Source: Streptomyces sp. NBC_00442 (GTDB taxonomy: Bacteria > Actinomycetota > Actinomycetes > Streptomycetales > Streptomycetaceae). From it: a DNA stretch of 64,000 nt. Position 1 is the stretch's first letter. Each line of letters starts with the position of its first letter. Shown piece after piece: positions 1-7,914 of this stretch. Location: positions 2,728,001 to 2,792,000 of the forward strand of contig NZ_CP107918.1 in assembly GCF_036014195.1 (NCBI RefSeq), in the 5' to 3' direction. The notes under the pieces are model-generated. The model did not search any database, was not told where the DNA came from, and worked only from the letters and a program-made list of their open reading frames with translations. The position numbers and the translations under genes are program-made.

Positions 1-394
1 CCACGATCACCCGGGTCGAGCCGACCGGCCGGAAACCCGGCCCGCGGGCCGCCCGGTGTTCACGCACGGAGGGGATCGTGCGGGGCGGCGAGGAGATCGG
101 GTAGATCGGCGAAGGGGCGGGCAGTGCCGACGAGGCGCGCCTGGTGTCGACCGGGCCGCCGTGGCCGCCGTGGGTGTCGTCGTCGGGCCAGACCGCGATG
201 ACCAGCGCGAGCGCCGCGAGGCAGGCGAGGCCCACCCTCAGCATCAGCGCGCGCCGGCCGCGCGGCCGGTGCAGCCAGGCGGGCCGTGCCCACGCGCGCG
301 GCTGGGAGGCGCGCGCCTCGGACGACGGCGACGACGGCCCCTTCGGGTCGCCGGACCGCGACGTCCGGGCCCGTGACATCCTGAAACGCGACAT
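1..394 (-). CDS. Membrane-anchored or secreted protein, N-terminal part (possible GH20 beta-N-acetylhexosaminidase)
   Basis: The reading frame runs off the left edge of the window, so only about 131 residues are visible. The ATG at 394 is chosen because a GGGAGG ribosome site lies about 10 bases upstream. The product has a basic, Ser/Pro-rich head of about 48 residues, one hydrophobic segment (residues 49-69), then a His/Asp-rich and Ser/Pro-rich spacer. The visible end reads RTIPSVREH, then GPGF and STRVIV, which looks like the start of the N-terminal domain of actinobacterial GH20 hexosaminidases. No catalytic residue is inside the window, so the enzyme assignment is a guess from this short stretch; the anchored or secreted topology is firmer. 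Confidence 0.55.
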   Translation of the reverse strand, partial: MSRFRMSRARTSRSGDPKGPSSPSSEARASQPRAWARPAWLHRPRGRRALMLRVGLACLAALALVIAVWPDDDTHGGHGGPVDTRRASSALPAPSPIYPISSPPRTIPSVREHRAARGPGFRPVGSTRVIV

Positions 395-658
395 CACTCA
401 GTAACCTCCCGTCGCACAAGGGTAAGGGCCAACCCGGCTCCCGCGCCTGTCGGGCGGGCGGCCCGGCGACGGGGCGCCGAAGTGCCGGGGAAGTCGTCCA
501 CCACGCGTGACCCGGCGCTCACGTCCGGGTGAAATTTCGCGCAACCGTCGGGCGACTCCCGCTCCACGTCGATAGCGTGGCGGCACTCCCACCTCCCTTT
601 CCCCTCCAGTCTCCGCGCTCCGAGCCCGTCCGTCCCGCACTGCACCGTCCCGCGCGGT

Positions 659-1306
659 GTGTTCGAGGAGCCCACGCTGTCCAGCGATTCCCACACCGGC
701 CCCCGGAAGCGACCGCCGACACTCCATCACACTCCTCGTGCCCAGGGGCGAGCGGCCATACCGAATCAGGTACGGGGCACATCCGTTCCGGCCGCCCCGC
801 CGCGCCTGGGCGGACTCGACCGGTTCAACCACGCGCCGGCCGGCGCCGCCGAGACCGCCCTGCTCGCGTGCTGTGCGAGCAGGCGCTGGGCGCTGCGGAT
901 CGCCGCCCACCGCCCCTACCCCGACCTGGGCTCCCTGCTCGCCGCGGCCGACGAGGCCAGCTACGACCTGAGTGCGGCCGACCTCGCCGAGGCGCTGGCC
1001 GACGAGTCGTCCCCCGGCCTGCACGAGAGCGCTCCCCAGGCGGCCCACACGGCGCTCGCCGCCGCGCACGCCGCGTACGAGAGCAGCTTCCGGCACGCCT
1101 TCGTGATCTGCCTCGACGGCGTCGAACCGGCCGAGCACCTCGACCGGGTGCTGACCGGGATCCGGGTCCGGATGAACAACGAGCAGGACGAGGAGCGCTC
1201 GATCGCCGCCGACGAGCTGCGCCGGCTCGCCCGCGCACGGCTCGCCCATCTCGTGGCAAGCCAGTCCGAACCGGATGCCCCGAGCGCCGCGCACGGCGTC
1301 CTCTAG
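659..1306 (+). CDS. OHCU-decarboxylase-like protein (uricase-pathway family)
   Basis: The product is 215 residues and from about residue 52 onward resembles 2-oxo-4-hydroxy-4-carboxy-5-ureidoimidazoline decarboxylase, which finishes the uric acid to allantoin conversion. Supporting stretches are LDRFNHAPAGAAETALL, RIAAHRPYPDL (residues 81-90), ADEASYDLSAADLAEAL and SSFRHAFVICLDG near residues 142-154. The family's usual HP(D/R)xG signature with the catalytic histidine is not seen; the equivalent place reads DESSPGL, so activity is doubtful. The first 50 residues are Pro/Arg-rich and probably not conserved. The GTG at 659 has no clear ribosome site, so a later start is possible. It lies alone upstream of the sdh operon, with no other purine-degradation gene near. 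Confidence 0.65.
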   Translation: MFEEPTLSSDSHTGPRKRPPTLHHTPRAQGRAAIPNQVRGTSVPAAPPRLGGLDRFNHAPAGAAETALLACCASRRWALRIAAHRPYPDLGSLLAAADEASYDLSAADLAEALADESSPGLHESAPQAAHTALAAAHAAYESSFRHAFVICLDGVEPAEHLDRVLTGIRVRMNNEQDEERSIAADELRRLARARLAHLVASQSEPDAPSAAHGVL

Positions 1307-1315
1307 GCCGTACGA

Positions 1316-1339
1316 GCCTGTTTGATTGCCTGTTTGATC
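1316..1339 (+). repeat. Tandem 12-bp direct repeat in the sdhC upstream region
   Basis: Two adjacent copies of GCCTGTTTGAT(T/C) lie about 135 bases upstream of the sdhC start, in an otherwise GC-rich gap. They could be a regulator site for the sdh operon, but this is only a position-based guess. A TACGAT hexamer at 1381-1386 is a possible -10 box. Confidence 0.4.
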
Positions 1340-1472
1340 ACACCTATGGACCCGGCGCGAGGGAACCGACAACTCGTCGCTACGATGACCGGGGCCGGTG
1401 GACCGTACCCGGCCGGGTCAGACCGACACTGAAGCCGGCCGGCCCTTCACACCGCTCCCGGAGGGTTCTTCC

Positions 1473-1853
1473 GTGCCGGCTGGAACGCTGTACCGCGGCC
1501 GGGAAGGAATGTGGTCCTGGGTGGCTCATCGAGTCACCGGCGTCCTCATTTTCTTCTTCCTGTTCGTCCACGTCCTCGACACCGCTCTCGTGCGTGTCTC
1601 CCCCGAGGCGTACGACAAAGTCGTGGCGACCTACAAGACGCCCATCGTCGCGTGTCTGGAATACGGCCTGGTGGCCGCGATCCTGTTCCACGCGCTGAAC
1701 GGCCTGCGCATCATCGCCGTCGACTTCTGGGCCAAGGGCCCGCGCTACCAGAAGCAGATGCTCTGGACCGTCGTCGGCGTCTGGGTCGTCCTGATGGTGG
1801 GCGCGCTCTACCCGGTGCTCGGCCACGCCGTCCGTGAACTGTTCGGGAGCTGA
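1473..1853 (+). CDS. sdhC: Succinate dehydrogenase cytochrome b subunit SdhC
   Basis: SdhC is a 126-residue membrane anchor that passes electrons from the iron-sulfur subunit to quinone through heme b. The GTG at 1473 is chosen because a GGAGGG site sits 7-8 bases upstream and the protein then begins MPAGTLYRGREGMWSW, typical for actinobacterial SdhC; an in-frame upstream extension to 1398 has no such support. Three hydrophobic segments are visible (about 22-40, 62-84 and 97-116). The HRVTG motif (19-23) and H73 in LFHALNGLR are the expected quinone and heme-side signatures. It is the first gene of sdhCDAB, 8 bases ahead of sdhD. Confidence 0.95.
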   Translation: MPAGTLYRGREGMWSWVAHRVTGVLIFFFLFVHVLDTALVRVSPEAYDKVVATYKTPIVACLEYGLVAAILFHALNGLRIIAVDFWAKGPRYQKQMLWTVVGVWVVLMVGALYPVLGHAVRELFGS

Positions 1854-1861
1854 GGACTGAG

Positions 1862-2344
1862 ATGTCTGCCGAAACCTCTTCCGCTGCCGCCATCGGTGAA
1901 GTCGAGGGCGCGAGCCTGTACGACACCGACCACCCGGCCCCGCTCATCGAGGCCCCGCGCCAGCGGACCAAGAAGACCCCCAAGTCGACGCGTACGAACT
2001 TCGAGCTGTACGGCTGGATGTTCATGCGGCTGTCCGGCATCGTGCTGGTCGTCCTGGTCCTCGGTCACCTGCTGATCCAGCTCGTCCTCGACGGCGGCGT
2101 CTCCAAGATCGGCTTCGCGTTCGTCGCGGGCCGCTGGGCGTCCCCGTTCTGGCAGATCTGGGACCTGGCCATGCTGTGGCTGGCCATGCTGCACGGCGCC
2201 AACGGCCTGCGCACCGTCATCAACGACTACGCGCAGCGGGACAACACCCGCTTCTGGCTGAAGATGCTGCTCTACACCGCCACGGTGTTCACCATCCTGC
2301 TGGGCACGCTGGTGATCTTCACCTTCGACCCGAACATCCGCTAG
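1862..2344 (+). CDS. sdhD: Succinate dehydrogenase membrane anchor subunit SdhD
   Basis: SdhD is the second membrane anchor of complex II, 160 residues. A polar N-terminal tail of about 48 residues rich in Ser/Ala/Lys comes before three hydrophobic segments (about 54-76, 97-115 and 133-154). H69 and H111 (in LHGANGLRTVINDY) are the likely heme ligand and quinone-side residues. The ATG at 1862 follows closely on sdhC, and sdhA starts 31 bases after its stop, so the three genes are co-transcribed. Confidence 0.93.
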   Translation: MSAETSSAAAIGEVEGASLYDTDHPAPLIEAPRQRTKKTPKSTRTNFELYGWMFMRLSGIVLVVLVLGHLLIQLVLDGGVSKIGFAFVAGRWASPFWQIWDLAMLWLAMLHGANGLRTVINDYAQRDNTRFWLKMLLYTATVFTILLGTLVIFTFDPNIR

Positions 2345-2375
2345 GCCACGGGCTGAGGGACTGAGGAATTCTCTG

Positions 2376-4130
2376 ATGAAGATCCACAAGTACGACACCG
2401 TCATCGTCGGCGCCGGCGGCGCCGGCATGCGCGCGGCCATCGAGTCGACGAAGCGCAGCCGCACCGCCGTGCTGACCAAGCTCTACCCCACCCGCTCCCA
2501 CACGGGCGCGGCGCAGGGCGGCATGGCCGCCGCGCTCGCCAACGTGGAGGAGGACAACTGGGAGTGGCACACCTTCGACACGATCAAGGGCGGCGACTAC
2601 CTGGTCGACCAGGACGCCGCCGAGATCCTGGCGAAGGAGGCCATCGACGCGGTCCTCGACCTGGAGAAGATGGGCCTGCCGTTCGGCCGCACGCCCGCCG
2701 GTGAGATCGACCAGCGCCGTTTCGGCGGTCACTCCCGCAACCACGGTGAGGCCCCGGTCCGCCGCGCCTGCTACTCGGGCGACCGCACCGGCCACATGAT
2801 CCTCCAGACCCTCTACCAGAACTGCATCAAGGAGGGCGTGGAGTTCTTCAACGAGTTCTACGTCCTCGATCAGCTCCTGGTCGAGGAGGACGGCGTCAAG
2901 AAGTCCGCGGGCGTCGTCGCCTACGAGCTGGCGACCGGCGAGATCCACGTCTTCCAGGCGAAGTCCGTCGTGTACGCCTCGGGCGGCACCGGCAAGTTCT
3001 TCAAGGTGACCTCCAACGCGCACACCCTGACCGGTGACGGCCAGGCCGCGTGCTACCGCCGCGGGCTGCCCCTGGAGGACATGGAGTTCTTCCAGTTCCA
3101 CCCGACGGGCATCTGGCGCATGGGCATCCTGCTGACGGAGGGCGCCCGCGGTGAGGGCGGCATCCTCCGCAACAAGGACGGCGAGCGCTTCATGGAGAAG
3201 TACGCGCCGGTCATGAAGGACCTCGCGTCCCGTGACGTCGTCTCGCGCTCCATCTACACGGAGATCCGCGAGGGCCGCGGCTGCGGTCCCGAGGGCGACC
3301 ACGTCTACCTCGACCTGACGCACCTCCCGCCGGAGCAGCTCGACGCCAAGCTCCCGGACATCACGGAGTTCGCGCGCACCTACCTGGGCATCGAGCCGTA
3401 CACGGACCCGATCCCGATCCAGCCCACCGCGCACTACGCCATGGGCGGCATCCCGACCAACGTCCAGGGTGAGGTCCTCAGCGACAACACCACGGTCGTG
3501 CCGGGTCTGTACGCGGCCGGCGAGGTCGCCTGTGTCTCCGTGCACGGCGCCAACCGTCTGGGCACCAACTCGCTCCTGGACATCAACGTGTTCGGCAAGC
3601 GCGCGGGCATCGCCGCCGCCGAGTACGCGCACACCACCGAGTTCGCGGAGCTTCCGGAGAACCCGGCGGCGCTGGTCGAGGCGCAGGTGGCGAACCTGCT
3701 GTCGGCGACCGGCACGGAGCGCGTCGCGGTCATTCGCAAGGAGCTGCAGGAGACCATGGACGCCAACGTCATGGTCTTCCGCACCGAGCAGACGATCAAG
3801 ACGGCGGTCGAGAAGATCGCCGAGCTGCGCGAGCGCTACCTGAACGTGTCCGTCCAGGACAAGGGCAAGCGGTTCAACACCGACCTCCTGGAGGCCATCG
3901 AGCTGGGCAACCTGCTCGACCTGGCCGAGGTCATGGCCGTCTCGGCCCTGGCGCGCAAGGAGTCCCGCGGCGGTCACTACCGCGAGGACTACCCCAACCG
4001 CGACGACGTCAACTTCATGCGCCACACCATGGCGTACCGCGAGGTCGCGGACGGCGGCAAGGACTCGATCCGCCTCGACTACAAGCCCGTCGTCCAGACC
4101 CGCTACCAGCCGATGGAGCGTAAGTACTGA
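2376..4130 (+). CDS. sdhA: Succinate dehydrogenase flavoprotein subunit SdhA
   Basis: SdhA is the 584-residue catalytic subunit that oxidises succinate to fumarate with covalently bound FAD. The N-terminal dinucleotide motif VGAGGAGMRAA (11-21) and the FAD-attachment motif with H42 (RSHTGAAQGG) are present. The substrate-site stretches FGGHSRNHGEAPVRR, QFHPTGIWRMG, PTAHYAMGG and GEVACVSVHGANRLG are all recognisable, and the length is normal for the family. The stop codon overlaps the sdhB start by one base (TGATG), which suggests coupled translation. Confidence 0.98.
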   Translation: MKIHKYDTVIVGAGGAGMRAAIESTKRSRTAVLTKLYPTRSHTGAAQGGMAAALANVEEDNWEWHTFDTIKGGDYLVDQDAAEILAKEAIDAVLDLEKMGLPFGRTPAGEIDQRRFGGHSRNHGEAPVRRACYSGDRTGHMILQTLYQNCIKEGVEFFNEFYVLDQLLVEEDGVKKSAGVVAYELATGEIHVFQAKSVVYASGGTGKFFKVTSNAHTLTGDGQAACYRRGLPLEDMEFFQFHPTGIWRMGILLTEGARGEGGILRNKDGERFMEKYAPVMKDLASRDVVSRSIYTEIREGRGCGPEGDHVYLDLTHLPPEQLDAKLPDITEFARTYLGIEPYTDPIPIQPTAHYAMGGIPTNVQGEVLSDNTTVVPGLYAAGEVACVSVHGANRLGTNSLLDINVFGKRAGIAAAEYAHTTEFAELPENPAALVEAQVANLLSATGTERVAVIRKELQETMDANVMVFRTEQTIKTAVEKIAELRERYLNVSVQDKGKRFNTDLLEAIELGNLLDLAEVMAVSALARKESRGGHYREDYPNRDDVNFMRHTMAYREVADGGKDSIRLDYKPVVQTRYQPMERKY

Positions 4131-4894
4131 TGGCAACCCCGACGATGGACAAGCTGCAGGAGCTCGAGGCGGACAACGGCTCGCACCTGATCACGGTCAC
4201 CTTCCGCATCCGCCGCTTCAACCCGGAGATCTCCGAGGAAGCGACGTGGGAGGACTTCGAGCTGGAGATCGACCCGAAGGAGCGCGTGCTCGACGGTCTC
4301 CACAAGATCAAGTGGGAGATGGACGGGTCCCTGACCTTCCGCCGCTCCTGCGCCCACGGCATCTGCGGTTCCGACGCCATGCGCATCAATGGCAAGAACC
4401 GCCTCGCCTGCAAGACGCTGATCAAGGACATCAACCCGGCCAAGCCCATCACCATCGAGGCCATCAAGGGCCTCACGGTCCAGAAGGACCTGGTCGTGGA
4501 CATGGAGCCGTTCTTCCAGGCGTACCGCGACGTGATGCCCTTCCTCATCACGAAGGGCAACGAGCCGACGCGCGAGCGTCTGCAGTCCCCCGAGGACCGC
4601 GAGCGCTTCGACGACACGACCAAGTGCATCCTGTGCGCGGCGTGCACGTCGTCCTGCCCGGTCTTCTGGAACGACGGCCAGTACTTCGGCCCGGCCGCGA
4701 TCGTGAACGCGCACCGCTTCATCTTCGACAGCCGTGACGAGGCGGGCGAGCAGCGCCTGGAGATCCTCAACGACAAGGACGGCGTGTGGCGTTGCCGCAC
4801 CACGTTCAACTGCACCGACGCGTGCCCCCGTGGCATCGAGGTCACCAAGGCCATCCAGGAAGTGAAGCGCGCCCTGATCACGCGCCGCTTCTGA
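4130..4894 (+). CDS. sdhB: Succinate dehydrogenase iron-sulfur subunit SdhB
   Basis: SdhB (254 residues) carries electrons from SdhA to the membrane subunits. The plant-type [2Fe-2S] site shows C74, C79, D82 and C94, with Asp in place of one Cys as is common in SdhB. The C-terminal ferredoxin part has CILCAACTSSCP (C166, C169, C172, C176) plus C222, C228 and C232 for the [4Fe-4S] and [3Fe-4S] clusters. It is the last gene of the operon and is followed by a strong stem-loop. Confidence 0.98.
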   Translation: MATPTMDKLQELEADNGSHLITVTFRIRRFNPEISEEATWEDFELEIDPKERVLDGLHKIKWEMDGSLTFRRSCAHGICGSDAMRINGKNRLACKTLIKDINPAKPITIEAIKGLTVQKDLVVDMEPFFQAYRDVMPFLITKGNEPTRERLQSPEDRERFDDTTKCILCAACTSSCPVFWNDGQYFGPAAIVNAHRFIFDSRDEAGEQRLEILNDKDGVWRCRTTFNCTDACPRGIEVTKAIQEVKRALITRRF

Positions 4895-4947
4895 CCGTTC
4901 CTGCAAGGGCCCGAGCCTGTAAGGGCCTGAGCCCCTACGGGCCTGCC

Positions 4948-4991
4948 GAGGGCCCCGCACCTGGAAGTTCGCTTCCGGGGGCGGGGCCCTC
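4948..4991 (+). terminator. sdh operon terminator stem-loop
   Basis: An 11-bp perfect outer stem (GAGGGCCCCGC / GCGGGGCCCTC) encloses an inner GGAAG-TTCG-CTTCC hairpin with a stable TTCG loop. It starts 54 bases after the sdhB stop and has no T-tract, as is usual in Streptomyces. Confidence 0.85.
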
Positions 4992-4995
4992 TCGC

Positions 4996-5133
4996 ATGTA
5001 CGGGGGAACGCCCCTGAGCGCCGAGGGCCCCGGCGAACTCGTGACGCTGCCCGAGCCGATCGGCGCGAAGGCCACCCTGGACGTGGCGGAGATCCTCGCG
5101 TCCGCACAGCCCAAGGGCCGCCAGGAGTCCTGA
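4996..5133 (+). CDS. Possible small protein, 45 residues
   Basis: This ATG-started frame begins right after the sdh terminator and runs to a TGA inside the loop of the next stem-loop. The product would be 45 residues (MYGGTPLSAEGPGEL... ending PKGRQES), soluble and of no known family. Nearly every third codon position is G or C, like a real Streptomyces gene. Against it, there is no ribosome site and the start touches the terminator. It could equally be a relic of a longer gene. I do not recognise it. Confidence 0.3.
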   Translation: MYGGTPLSAEGPGELVTLPEPIGAKATLDVAEILASAQPKGRQES

Positions 5134-5157
5134 CCCGTCGGCTGTGCGAGGATCTCC
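5088..5157 (+). terminator. Long imperfect stem-loop after the small reading frame
   Basis: GGAGATCCTCGC and GCACAGCC (5088-5111) pair with GGCTGTGCGAGGATCTCC (5140-5157), giving an 18-bp stem with a 6-base bulge. The loop contains the stop codon of the 45-residue frame. It may be a terminator or an RNA processing structure. Confidence 0.55.
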
Positions 5158-5198
5158 CCCGCAGCACATGCGAGCGCGCCGAATTGAAGCGGGGAGAA

Positions 5199-5747
5199 AT
5201 GAGCGAGCCGAATCCGTACGGGACCGAGGGCCGGCAGTGGGGGCCCCAGGGAAGCCAGCCGCCCAACTCCGGGCCCGGCTACGGCTACCCGGCCGGCGCC
5301 CCGCAGGGCGGCCAGGTCCCCAACTCCGCTCCTGGCTACGGGTATCCGGGCGGCGCCGCCCCGCAGTGGGGGCCGCCGCAGAACCAGCCCGTGATGGGCG
5401 GCGGGGTCCCGGTCCTCTCGCTCGGCGACATCACCGTGGTCAACGGCTCGATCATGACCCCGGCCGGCGCCCTCCCGCTCAAGGGCGCGGTGTGGAACGC
5501 CACCGACATGTCCCGTACGGAGGAGAAGATGCCGACCGTCGCCATCGTCCTGGCGGTCATCTTCTTCATCTTCTGCCTGCTGGGCCTGCTCTTCCTCCTG
5601 ATGAAGGAGAAGAAGACGACCGGCTTCGTCCAGGTCACCGTGAACAGCGGCGGCCGCCACCACTCCACCATGATCCCCGCCACCGACGCCGGCACGTTCC
5701 AGTGGGTGATGGGTCAGATCAACTACGCCCGCTCGCTCAGCATGTGA
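5199..5747 (+). CDS. Gly/Pro-rich single-pass membrane protein
   Basis: The product has 182 residues from the ATG at 5199, which has a good GGGGAGA site; an in-frame ATG 15 bases earlier is less well supported. The first 65 residues are a Gly/Pro/Gln/Tyr-rich tail with repeated PGYGYP(A/G)G units. A polar region follows (LSLGDITVVNGSIMTPAGALPLKGAVWNA is typical in style, residues about 75-105), then one long hydrophobic helix (about 117-140) with a KEKK flank. The C-terminal 40 residues end in a small GTFQWVMGQINYARSL segment. The family is common in Streptomyces but has no known role. It stands alone, convergent with the kinase gene. Confidence 0.75.
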   Translation: MSEPNPYGTEGRQWGPQGSQPPNSGPGYGYPAGAPQGGQVPNSAPGYGYPGGAAPQWGPPQNQPVMGGGVPVLSLGDITVVNGSIMTPAGALPLKGAVWNATDMSRTEEKMPTVAIVLAVIFFIFCLLGLLFLLMKEKKTTGFVQVTVNSGGRHHSTMIPATDAGTFQWVMGQINYARSLSM

Positions 5748-5781
5748 GCACGGCGTGTGAGCACGGCGTGTGAGCACGGCG
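5743..5781 (+). repeat. Three tandem copies of TGTGAGCACGGCG
   Basis: Three exact 13-bp units begin inside the last codons of the preceding gene (5743-5755, 5756-5768, 5769-5781) and fill the gap to the convergent kinase gene. The array looks like recent replication slippage. Confidence 0.9.
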
Positions 5782-5788
5782 CCGGACC

Positions 5789-7231
5789 CTACGGCGCCGA
5801 CAGCACCGTGCCGAGGTCGATGAGGGACGCGAGTGCGAGCGCGGCGTGCGTCACCAGCGGGAACAGGGCACTGACCTGAAGCAGCCCGGACCCCACCCGC
5901 CGCGACTCGGTCCGTGACGCCGCCCCGCCCTTGCCCGCGAGCCAGAATCCGCAGGCGGAGGACGCCAGGGGCAGCACCACGAGCCCTCGGGGGATGTCCG
6001 CGCGGTACAGCAGGACGTCGAGCAGCAGCGTCAGCACGACGAGCCCGTACGAGCGGCCGATCAGTCGTCGGCGCTCGCGAAAACCGCGGGGCGCCTCGGG
6101 CAGCGCCGGTCCGCCGAAGGGCGTGGTCGGCGGCAGGACGTGCGCGGGCGCGGGCAGGAGGTGCGCGGGCGCGGGCAGGAGGTGCGCGGGCGCGGGCGGC
6201 GGTGCGGGCGCCGCGGGCTCGGGGTGCCCCGATGCGGCCTGTCCCGGCCGGCCGCCGCCCCACGCCCCGACGCCGGTCCGGGTGCGGGCCGCGTGCAGAT
6301 CGCCCTCGTGCGGCGCAGCAGTGCCGTTGCGCACGGTCGGGCGGTAACCACCCTCCTCCTCAAGGCGTTTGGGCAGCAGCCGCTCCACCGCGAGCCGCAT
6401 CGTCCGGGCGTCCGGGAAGCGGTCCTGCCGGCTCTTGGCCAGCGCCCGCGCGACGATGTCCTCGACCGTCGAGGGCACGTCGGCGCCCGCATCGGCGAGG
6501 GTCGGCGGTGTCATCGTGCAGTGCTGGTAGCCGATCGCGTTCCCGGTGTCCGCGTCGAACGGGACGGTGCCGGTGAGGAGTTCGAAGAGCATCACACCCA
6601 CCGCGTACAGGTCCGCGCGCTCGTCGACACCGCCGCGCCCCTCGAACTGCTCGGGCGCCATGTAGTGCGGGGTACCGATGACGATGCCGGTGCCGGTCAG
6701 TGCCGTGCCGGCGCCGTCCTGGCCGAGCGCCCGCGCGATGCCGAAGTCCGTCACCTTGACCGAACCGTCGTCGGCCACCAGGACGTTGGCGGGTTTGATG
6801 TCGCGGTGCACCATGCCCTGGGCGTGGCTCGCGGCGAGCGCCATCAGCACGTCGGCGGTGATGCGCAGCGACCGGTCGAGGGAGAGCCCGCCGGGCCGGT
6901 CCCGCAGGCACGCGCCGAGGTTGCGTCCGCGTACGTGCTCCATGACGAAGAAGGGGACCGGGGCGCCGCCCAGGGTCTCCTCCCCCACGTCGTGCACCGC
7001 GACCACATGGGGTTCGCTCAGCCGCGCCATCATCCGGGCCTCGCGTCGGAAGCGCTCGCGGTTGCCGGGGACCGAGGCCACGGCCGCGTTCATGGTCTTC
7101 ACCGCGACGACCCGGCCCAACGAGGTGTCCATGGCCCGGTACACCACGGCCATGCCGCCTTCGCCGATCAACTCCTCAATGACATACCGCCCTTGGGCCA
7201 GTTCCTGGCCCGCCCCGAGAATCGCCGCCAC
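5789..7231 (-). CDS. Membrane-associated Ser/Thr protein kinase (Hanks type)
   Basis: This 480-residue protein has a full kinase domain in residues 15-290: glycine loop GEGGMAVVY (23-31), ATP lysine K45 in VAVKTMN, catalytic loop HRDIKPANV (D144, K146), DFG at 162-164 and GTPHYMAPEQ. A Pro/Ala-rich linker with three PAPAHLL/VLP repeats follows, then three or four hydrophobic segments near the C-terminus (about 388-480). There is no PASTA domain, so this is not a PknB-type muropeptide sensor. The GTG start has a GGGGAGGG site about 10 bases upstream. It is alone on its strand; its substrates cannot be told from the sequence. Confidence 0.92.
   Translation of the reverse strand: MAAILGAGQELAQGRYVIEELIGEGGMAVVYRAMDTSLGRVVAVKTMNAAVASVPGNRERFRREARMMARLSEPHVVAVHDVGEETLGGAPVPFFVMEHVRGRNLGACLRDRPGGLSLDRSLRITADVLMALAASHAQGMVHRDIKPANVLVADDGSVKVTDFGIARALGQDGAGTALTGTGIVIGTPHYMAPEQFEGRGGVDERADLYAVGVMLFELLTGTVPFDADTGNAIGYQHCTMTPPTLADAGADVPSTVEDIVARALAKSRQDRFPDARTMRLAVERLLPKRLEEEGGYRPTVRNGTAAPHEGDLHAARTRTGVGAWGGGRPGQAASGHPEPAAPAPPPAPAHLLPAPAHLLPAPAHVLPPTTPFGGPALPEAPRGFRERRRLIGRSYGLVVLTLLLDVLLYRADIPRGLVVLPLASSACGFWLAGKGGAASRTESRRVGSGLLQVSALFPLVTHAALALASLIDLGTVLSAP
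6140..6202 (-). repeat. Three 21-bp in-frame repeats in the kinase gene
   Basis: Two exact units and one diverged unit of GTGCGCGGGCGCGGGCAGGA-type sequence (plus-strand reading) encode the PAPAHLL repeats of the linker between the kinase and membrane parts. They are coding repeats, not regulatory ones. Confidence 0.85.
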
Positions 7232-7376
7232 CGCCGGATCACCCTCCCCTGTCCGACGGCCACGCTACAACGGGCTGCCCGTGGTGATCTCGGCGCGTGC
7301 CCGGTCGACCCCGCTCGGCGACGACGCGACGAAGCGGGGCGCGACGAAGCGGTGGCGCGGTCCGGATCCTGTCGCG

Positions 7377-7838
7377 TCACGCCTCGGCGGGCGGCAGCGG
7401 GGAGAGGGGGCGTTCGAAGAACGTCTCCAGGGACACGGTCGCGTGGGTGCCGCTCACTCCGTCGATCGCGTACAGACGGCGCAGCACGTCCTGGAGTTGT
7501 TCGGTCGTGGTCGTGCGCACCTTGACCAGGACCGAGGCGCTTCCCGCGATCACGTGGGCCTCCTGGATCTCGGGTATCGCGGCGAAGGCCGCCGCCGAGT
7601 CGCCCATCCACGCGGTCGAGTCGACCATCACGAAGGCCAGCACGCCCTGGCCTAGCGCCGACGGGTCCACCTCGACGGTCGTGCGCCTGATCACTCCGCG
7701 CTCGCGCAGCTTGCGCACCCGCTCGTGCGCGGCCCCGGCCGAGAGGCCCACCGCCTTGCCCAGCGCCGCGTACGCCGTGGTCGCGTCCTGCTGGAGCAGG
7801 GAGATCAGCTTGCGGTCGATGTCATTCACGTGAGCCAT
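7377..7838 (-). CDS. Lrp/AsnC-family transcriptional regulator
   Basis: This 153-residue protein has the two-part Lrp layout. The N-terminal helix-turn-helix (residues 5-55: DRKLISLLQQDATTAYAALGKAVGLSAGAAHERVRKL is spread over positions 8-45) is followed by a RAM ligand-binding domain from about 62 to 145 (FVMVDST, EIQEAHVIAGSASVLVKV, VSGTHATVSLETFFERP). Such proteins usually sense amino acids as octamers. It is transcribed away from the SMP-30 gene across a 76-base gap that holds nested inverted repeats, so it probably controls that gene and itself. The ATG start has only weak upstream pairing. Confidence 0.9.
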   Translation of the reverse strand: MAHVNDIDRKLISLLQQDATTAYAALGKAVGLSAGAAHERVRKLRERGVIRRTTVEVDPSALGQGVLAFVMVDSTAWMGDSAAAFAAIPEIQEAHVIAGSASVLVKVRTTTTEQLQDVLRRLYAIDGVSGTHATVSLETFFERPLSPLPPAEA

Positions 7839-7839
7839 G

Positions 7840-7902
7840 GCGCAACCATATCTCGTTCTGTCATAGTCACCGAGGAACGAATGTAATTCTGTGATGTTGC
7901 GC
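7840..7902. promoter_or_regulatory. Nested inverted repeats between the Lrp and SMP-30 genes
   Basis: The outer arms GCGCAAC (7840-7846) and GTTGCGC (7896-7902) are perfect complements. An inner pair TCGTTC (7853-7858) and GAACGA (7875-7880) is also perfect. The sequence between is AT-rich for this genome (for example ATGTAATTCTGTGATG). This is what an Lrp-type regulator site in a divergent promoter would look like. Confidence 0.55.
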
Positions 7903-7914
7903 GAAGGGGAGATT

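Noticed and set aside
2319..4136. A 605-codon open frame on the minus strand opposite sdhA
   Set aside because: It is the antisense of a fully recognisable sdhA; high GC keeps antisense frames open. Its translation is Val/Leu/Arg-rich with no family features.
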